From contig BQXS01012548.1 of the NCBI GenBank assembly GCA_024181965.1, forward strand, positions 1 through 28,911: 28,911 nucleotides of DNA, read 5' to 3'. Shown here one piece after another: positions 26,201 through 28,911 of this stretch. This DNA comes from Aduncisulcus paluster. Taxonomy: Eukaryota > Fornicata. Below the pieces are notes generated by a model. It worked only from the letters and a program-made list of their open reading frames with translations. It made no database searches and had not been told where the DNA came from. The position numbers and the translations under genes are program-made. Within the stretch, counting starts at the first letter, position 1; each line of letters starts with the position of its first letter.

Positions 26201-28911
26201 TGGAACGTAATGGAATTGTTCCTCAGACTCCTTGGTCCTTGTCATATGTTTGTGTGTCCATTCCTTTCTATTTACCATATGCGATATTCCATGATGAGCA
26301 TGACCAAGCTCTGAATTGCAGTGAAACACTGTCTCGTAACCAGCTAATGGAACGTTTGGTTAGGCTGTGTAATCTTCGTTCTATTGTTGCTGGTGTGGAA
26401 GGATTGCAATTACGGGAGTCATATGGGTCTGATGGGTCGTATCATGCTTCTTTGATTGGCTGTGATGCTTGTTCAGTTCCCGTGGAATCTTGTAACAATG
26501 AAATCCATCTTCTTTCAATGTTTACTTTTCCTCGATTCTCATATTCGATATCCTTGTACGGGAATCCACGGACATGTGTCATTGCAGAGAGCCATCGGTG
26601 TGTTCTGGATATCGAGAAGATTATCGGACAACAGCGTGAACAACGAAGGATTTCCAAGGGAGAAGCTCTCAAAAGGGTGGAAGAGGAGGAGAAAAAGAGG
26701 GAAGAAGAAGAAGCAAGATTATTGGCAGAGGAAGAAAAGGGTAATGATGGCAAAAAGAAAGGGAAACCAGCCCCCAAGAAACCCGATTCAAAGAAAAAGG
26801 GTGACAAGGATCAGAAGACTCCCATTGAGACTGTCAATGAAGAAGAAATGCTCCTCGATTCTGCTCTTGAAGCTGTTCTTACAGAGTGGCAGCAGACTCA
26901 ACATCAGAAGATTGAAATGTTCATTGATGATGCTGAGGCTTGCATAGATCCCGCCAAGGTGATTCGTGTATGCTCAATCGATGTTAATGGAATGAACAAT
27001 ACTTTCAAGGTCATGGGAGGGGAAGGGTTCCAATCTGTGATTGGTGAACTCAACGATCTTGGGATTCAGAGGAAAGAAGCTGAAGAAGAGAAGAGACAGA
27101 GCAAAGAACAGGCTAAACTCCAGGAAGAAGAGGCTTCAAAGAAGAAGAAGGGAGGGAAAGAGACCAAAAAGGGAGGAAATAATGAAGCTCAAGATGATGA
27201 ACATCTCGCCTCTGTGAAAGAAAAAATGATTGAATCTCTCCCTCTGGTTGATACTCCATCTTTGCTCTTGAAAAATCTCGTCGAATCCTTTCCTCCTCTT
27301 TCAAGACTTGTTCATTCCTTCCAACGTGTCAAATTATCCTCAAATGAGGGAGATTCTGATGACTCTGAAGATGATATCTTGAGCTTCGAGTTTACTCCAC
27401 CCCTCTCATTGGCTCTTTCAAACAAACAAGGTGTGTGTGAGTTTGGAGAAGGTAGTTGTTGTATGTATAACCTTCCAGAGGAAGAAAGAGTGCGGGATAT
27501 GTCTGATACTCACTCTGATCTTACGTTGCACAATGTTCTCACAACCCACCCACGTATCTTCGCTGTACTTGGTCTTGGACTAAGCTGTGGAATCGACGAT
27601 GCTTCCTCACATGACAGGTCAAAGGTGTACCGCGTCTACATTGAAAGTGGGCTTGGATGTGGAATTGCGGTGACAGTCCAACATGGAACTGTATATCTCA
27701 CTGTTTGTGGAATTGAATGCAAAGAGTGTGGTGATTTACAAAGTAACAGATTGTCATTACCTCTGTCACAGATGAGAGGAGATGTATATGTTTGTGTTGA
27801 TCGAGGATTTGTATTATGTCGTCCCAGTGGACTTACTGTGACCATCGCTGAGGTTGGTGGTGTCCGAGGCAAAAAGATGGTGAAAGTTGATTCCGATGAG
27901 AGATCTGAAGAGGATAATGCTCACATTGATACTCCCAATGGTTTCGTCTTTGTCAGTACTGCTGATCGGGCAGTGAGAGCTTGGGGTGGAGATATTAAGG
28001 AGAATTCAAGGCAATGTGTTTTGTTAACGGAAGAAGTGAACGATATGCCCGCTGACACTGATGAGAAAATCAAAAAACGTAAGAAAGAAAGGCTTGACCG
28101 ACTCACAGATTCCATTGTTACTCTTCTATCGTGTGTTCCTTCACTCCAAAAGCAATTAGAGCATTCCATGAATCTCCTGAGAGCTTCGATATCTCCTGTT
28201 CTCAAGGTGGAAGAATGCAATGGTGATGTACGAGGTGTATGTTCATGTATATTGAATCCTCAGGCTTCCAGTGGGTTCAGTTTACACGGATATGAGGGAG
28301 TTGACGTCAAATCTGAGGATGGTAGCAAGACGAGAAGGCGTGAAAATATTCGAATGACCTTGACTGGCGGGGTGAGCGGTATTCCTTGGGATTCTGCCGA
28401 CAAGATTGCCGAGCGTAAGAATGATCTTTCGTTTGAAGGAGCTCCTTCAGGACTATATCCTGCCTTAACAGTTCCACTTCCTCTTCATTCTGCTCTCTCT
28501 GCTCGTGTATCCAAGGAAGGAGAGGTATGGCGTGTGCAGAGCAGTATTGCCACTGCAAGTTGGGATCTATTCTCAGGAGAAAAGGGTTCTGGGAAAGGGG
28601 GAGTGCACGGGGGACTCATTTTACTTGGCGAGAAAGAAGAAAATGAGTTGAAAGAAAGAGAAGCCAAGGAAGAAGAAAACCAGAAGAAATTGGATGAATT
28701 CCGTAGAAAACGGGAGGAGTCGAGTGAAAGGGAAACTCTGAGCGGTGATGTGGTTATCTCTGCTGGATTCTTTGATAAGATGGAGAGAATTGAGGATAAC
28801 CAACTCTTTGATTTGTGTGGCCATGCTGGAATCTGGCTTGGCGGGAGAAAGTATTCTGCCCTTCAATCGCATCTCCAGTATATTATGTTCTCTTCTGCCT
28901 CCCCATCTGCA
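20212..28911 (+). CDS. Giant axonemal-type protein, SPAG17/PF6-like, incomplete at window end
   Basis: One frame runs from ATG 20212 to the last base without a stop: 2,900 residues, no intron, C-terminus outside the window. About nine Lys/Gly-rich islands separate more conserved blocks, for example DKKGSKGKTDKKKDK near residue 156, GKGGKGKKKE near 282, GKKKGKPGDKGGK near 679 and GKKKGKPAPKKPDSKKKG near 2181. SPAG17/PF6, a central-apparatus protein of motile flagella, has the same style. Local resemblances to SPAG17 are in matching order: YDVILLCGF (about 236) after the first basic island, and IPESLCGIACVVHTLVDQV (about 1074), like its VPLILHCMLEQVV. Residues about 1860-1985 look beta-rich with repeated DGT/NGC turns. 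The assignment rests on recalled motifs and layout. Another central-apparatus protein remains possible. Confidence 0.5.
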   Translation, partial: MLIHSNIEKRLFFVECQKDIDQTAARNMLEWFQAGNHKQIDVITPLSVILALLNTSEKDLYWFSVKDKKFVQNLRKYFVKSPDSDKKDVDKQLSYKDLFSFPQKITLQQLYQCVGIYLRAQASSKLRKQLIAKGVDEKYVYKKGLEIEQSTDDQPDKKGSKGKTDKKKDKNDDIDHIQMLESLLSARLALFSESPQESPESSKKGKKASIDSLATPTLNPIIPQAIRDDLSRPIPYDVILLCGFPSPFSPPMSDESILSPVEEEMLARFMHGQDPSGESGGKGGKGKKKEATPVETTDLPLFPPQSLLWDCPTMLIDCESTCDMSSESSKVFYSELRDIIQQSGLSIGGHFSITPDNDIPSSLPLVQSSPELLKVRDILGDELDPMYEVAEKRLKEEEKRQQEAKEREDKERLDRVREKANVDSSESTPSPLQEQASESKQHVTPLPTTGLVESAQPNSEDEEEEGDTPRSAEETVKPQFFPFGVAHSKFPLRAFFLSPLWSRTSNVFPLTVTDISQRSLLEENGSNFFMRKLTKEELEERQKEKGKLQKAKEKGKKKGADSDEPDPSSHVKEPLYVPISKMDKHLLLSMCLSTKLLDSLRKSIALPHVYRAWLDSGKISPDHPNSIVNLTPWGGNIIPEMPPSMNFTVEAWQEEETLEEQKARLEREEAEKLKMEADKGKKKGKPGDKGGKSTSFPESTDDIEGPLLFWKCCFGISTSSSLPSFSKDSSAVMLRESFPKASVRSVVPCSIPSLVQLDAVPPLRLQDSEEEKDGKEDRKDTGKGKDTSAFPNDLCPFNEWGGVLFEQLQKIGAEKEARQERIMLEDFICKFGGNKIPIPEDHTREKLDEAYAAARDTIFRSDGIDFVAVKKYLLSKGKLGRPSKWMKAQDRIEEEREILNQSAKGRRKGKKKAIELFEEDSDSAISDYSRARALESAVIEKVSIRWVNELVSIDQAMPVDVSIDGIVDHTDIETEWMDLFGEDIQELEAIHVDEEDDAEDEPSKKKPSGGAAKKGGKKDDNSALLEEIKEKRTKLDEQKSIFYADAQCDKNAFFLSDNAILSNTELYNATLMDIPESLCGIACVVHTLVDQVAANVSVLEYMNKEKQRRGRKQGMHPEIKNSVIISDKTDVFLSGSYLDKEEQNIDNGGKQEEDYSPYPMHIYVRELQSIVLKQAQEYILNVASPLCTLFDGFFEEVMKIGTLSMEKVATIFPNDPLKCFFHRIHLFCSIIEEEELRQNVQKRVLAVVMRSLCVTDYELKASSNEACSVSSNKTSKEQQLFELIPDYKLDSLDVSECILFMMLQKVAQEEGGHVLVHSHEGKEQADGDDSVCRSFELVPPSESPEKAVSLYVTPSDINSFSSSITQFFFGGRRTETHTSLTTEDVLLCEREAERRKLHQDREVELFKLWREWELKKMSMKKKPTSNASLSKKKKVKTLSSVVQDIEKHTPSLSYISRCLLPAPLDCENIQRNTFVNSPAPDSTPLSLPLPSPSSFESRSCVNFTEFCDSHAYFIALSMKEDKELLNQINGVGISKKVSRQSSQVPITDKDASPEAIEEDISVSLEKVCNQYAQKCPSVSRKIYLGFSAPVPREEHEEEEEEEVADGKHNKKSANSKDKPPKEHVVEDEHSVAPDASSPSSPEVSCILSIDLSLLPPAPPSTCYIDPVSLGHVVILPPQPPSLTYSKPALTLEEEKERDKRRRKLKKASKLRFEPILLPTKKKAKKKKEPSSYKSSDVSNCSFLLSMLPLSFCNSKFLSQLHRSLCPIDVVREWKKVETWMQMNESNVSVKSHISSISPGLNNMPYSSSVFSRFIVGSSLFSLLSVTRFPSFFLTPAHPPLPLNALAPLASKRRVTMMNGCIGRSGGASVVVTRRGGRSILASEPFPYFPSIIPSMVDDGVSYSIDMHREVINRRTLKLHPTVSNDTCDNLRETVTCNVNLSDGTCVRAITTDTTVTEKESSKISVLNGAMHSAVTYSSGCIVERKEFLDLPIVSEVMERNGIVPQTPWSLSYVCVSIPFYLPYAIFHDEHDQALNCSETLSRNQLMERLVRLCNLRSIVAGVEGLQLRESYGSDGSYHASLIGCDACSVPVESCNNEIHLLSMFTFPRFSYSISLYGNPRTCVIAESHRCVLDIEKIIGQQREQRRISKGEALKRVEEEEKKREEEEARLLAEEEKGNDGKKKGKPAPKKPDSKKKGDKDQKTPIETVNEEEMLLDSALEAVLTEWQQTQHQKIEMFIDDAEACIDPAKVIRVCSIDVNGMNNTFKVMGGEGFQSVIGELNDLGIQRKEAEEEKRQSKEQAKLQEEEASKKKKGGKETKKGGNNEAQDDEHLASVKEKMIESLPLVDTPSLLLKNLVESFPPLSRLVHSFQRVKLSSNEGDSDDSEDDILSFEFTPPLSLALSNKQGVCEFGEGSCCMYNLPEEERVRDMSDTHSDLTLHNVLTTHPRIFAVLGLGLSCGIDDASSHDRSKVYRVYIESGLGCGIAVTVQHGTVYLTVCGIECKECGDLQSNRLSLPLSQMRGDVYVCVDRGFVLCRPSGLTVTIAEVGGVRGKKMVKVDSDERSEEDNAHIDTPNGFVFVSTADRAVRAWGGDIKENSRQCVLLTEEVNDMPADTDEKIKKRKKERLDRLTDSIVTLLSCVPSLQKQLEHSMNLLRASISPVLKVEECNGDVRGVCSCILNPQASSGFSLHGYEGVDVKSEDGSKTRRRENIRMTLTGGVSGIPWDSADKIAERKNDLSFEGAPSGLYPALTVPLPLHSALSARVSKEGEVWRVQSSIATASWDLFSGEKGSGKGGVHGGLILLGEKEENELKEREAKEEENQKKLDEFRRKREESSERETLSGDVVISAGFFDKMERIEDNQLFDLCGHAGIWLGGRKYSALQSHLQYIMFSSASPSA

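Overview
This is a eukaryotic window, most likely from a free-living flagellated protist. It has a histone H4 gene, two short spliceosomal introns (71 and 76 nt, both starting GTATGT), AT-rich intergenic DNA, AATAAA motifs after stop codons, and very large cytoskeletal proteins. A deep-branching metamonad such as a fornicate would fit, but that placement is inference. There are no prokaryotic operons, CRISPR arrays, transposons or tRNAs that I can see.

Layout, left to right. 1-685 is AT-rich and holds one possible minus-strand coding patch. 686-1723 (+) is a Myb/SANT-like protein, convergent with 1847-4465 (-), a large protein with propeller-like strands. 4565-5127 is a compositionally foreign block that opens with an exact 36-bp copy of part of the Myb-like gene. 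5440-5769 (+) is a divergent histone H4 followed by a strong candidate histone-mRNA 3' stem-loop (5804-5819). Tail to tail with it is a spliced, atypical Ras-like GTPase (5841-6506, -) with a one-base frame break. Next on the minus strand are an acidic protein (6667-8139), a two-exon phosphopantetheine adenylyltransferase (8583-9225) and a tail-anchored membrane protein (9829-10401) whose 5' part is exactly duplicated. On the plus strand follow a secreted S28 serine carboxypeptidase (11017-12550) broken by a 20-N gap and a misplaced 50-bp segment, a coiled-coil giant ending in a MAP65/ASE1/PRC1-type microtubule-binding domain (12874-19789) broken by an exact 691-bp tandem duplication, and a giant open frame (20212 to the window end, 2,900 codons without a stop) that resembles the central-apparatus protein SPAG17/PF6.

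The main biological points are the coiled-coil/PRC1-type fusion, the histone stem-loop whose other strand carries AATAAA for the converging gene, the odd H4 tail, introns with AAAG acceptors, and a GTPase without a normal G3 motif. The last two plus-strand genes suggest neighbouring cytoskeletal functions (microtubule bundling and the axoneme).

The assembly needs caution. Four exact duplications (36, 50, 342 and 691 bp) and one N gap occur here. The 50-bp copy begins exactly where the 342-bp duplication ends. Removing one copy restores an open frame in both interrupted plus-strand genes, so at least some of these look like assembly scars rather than biology.
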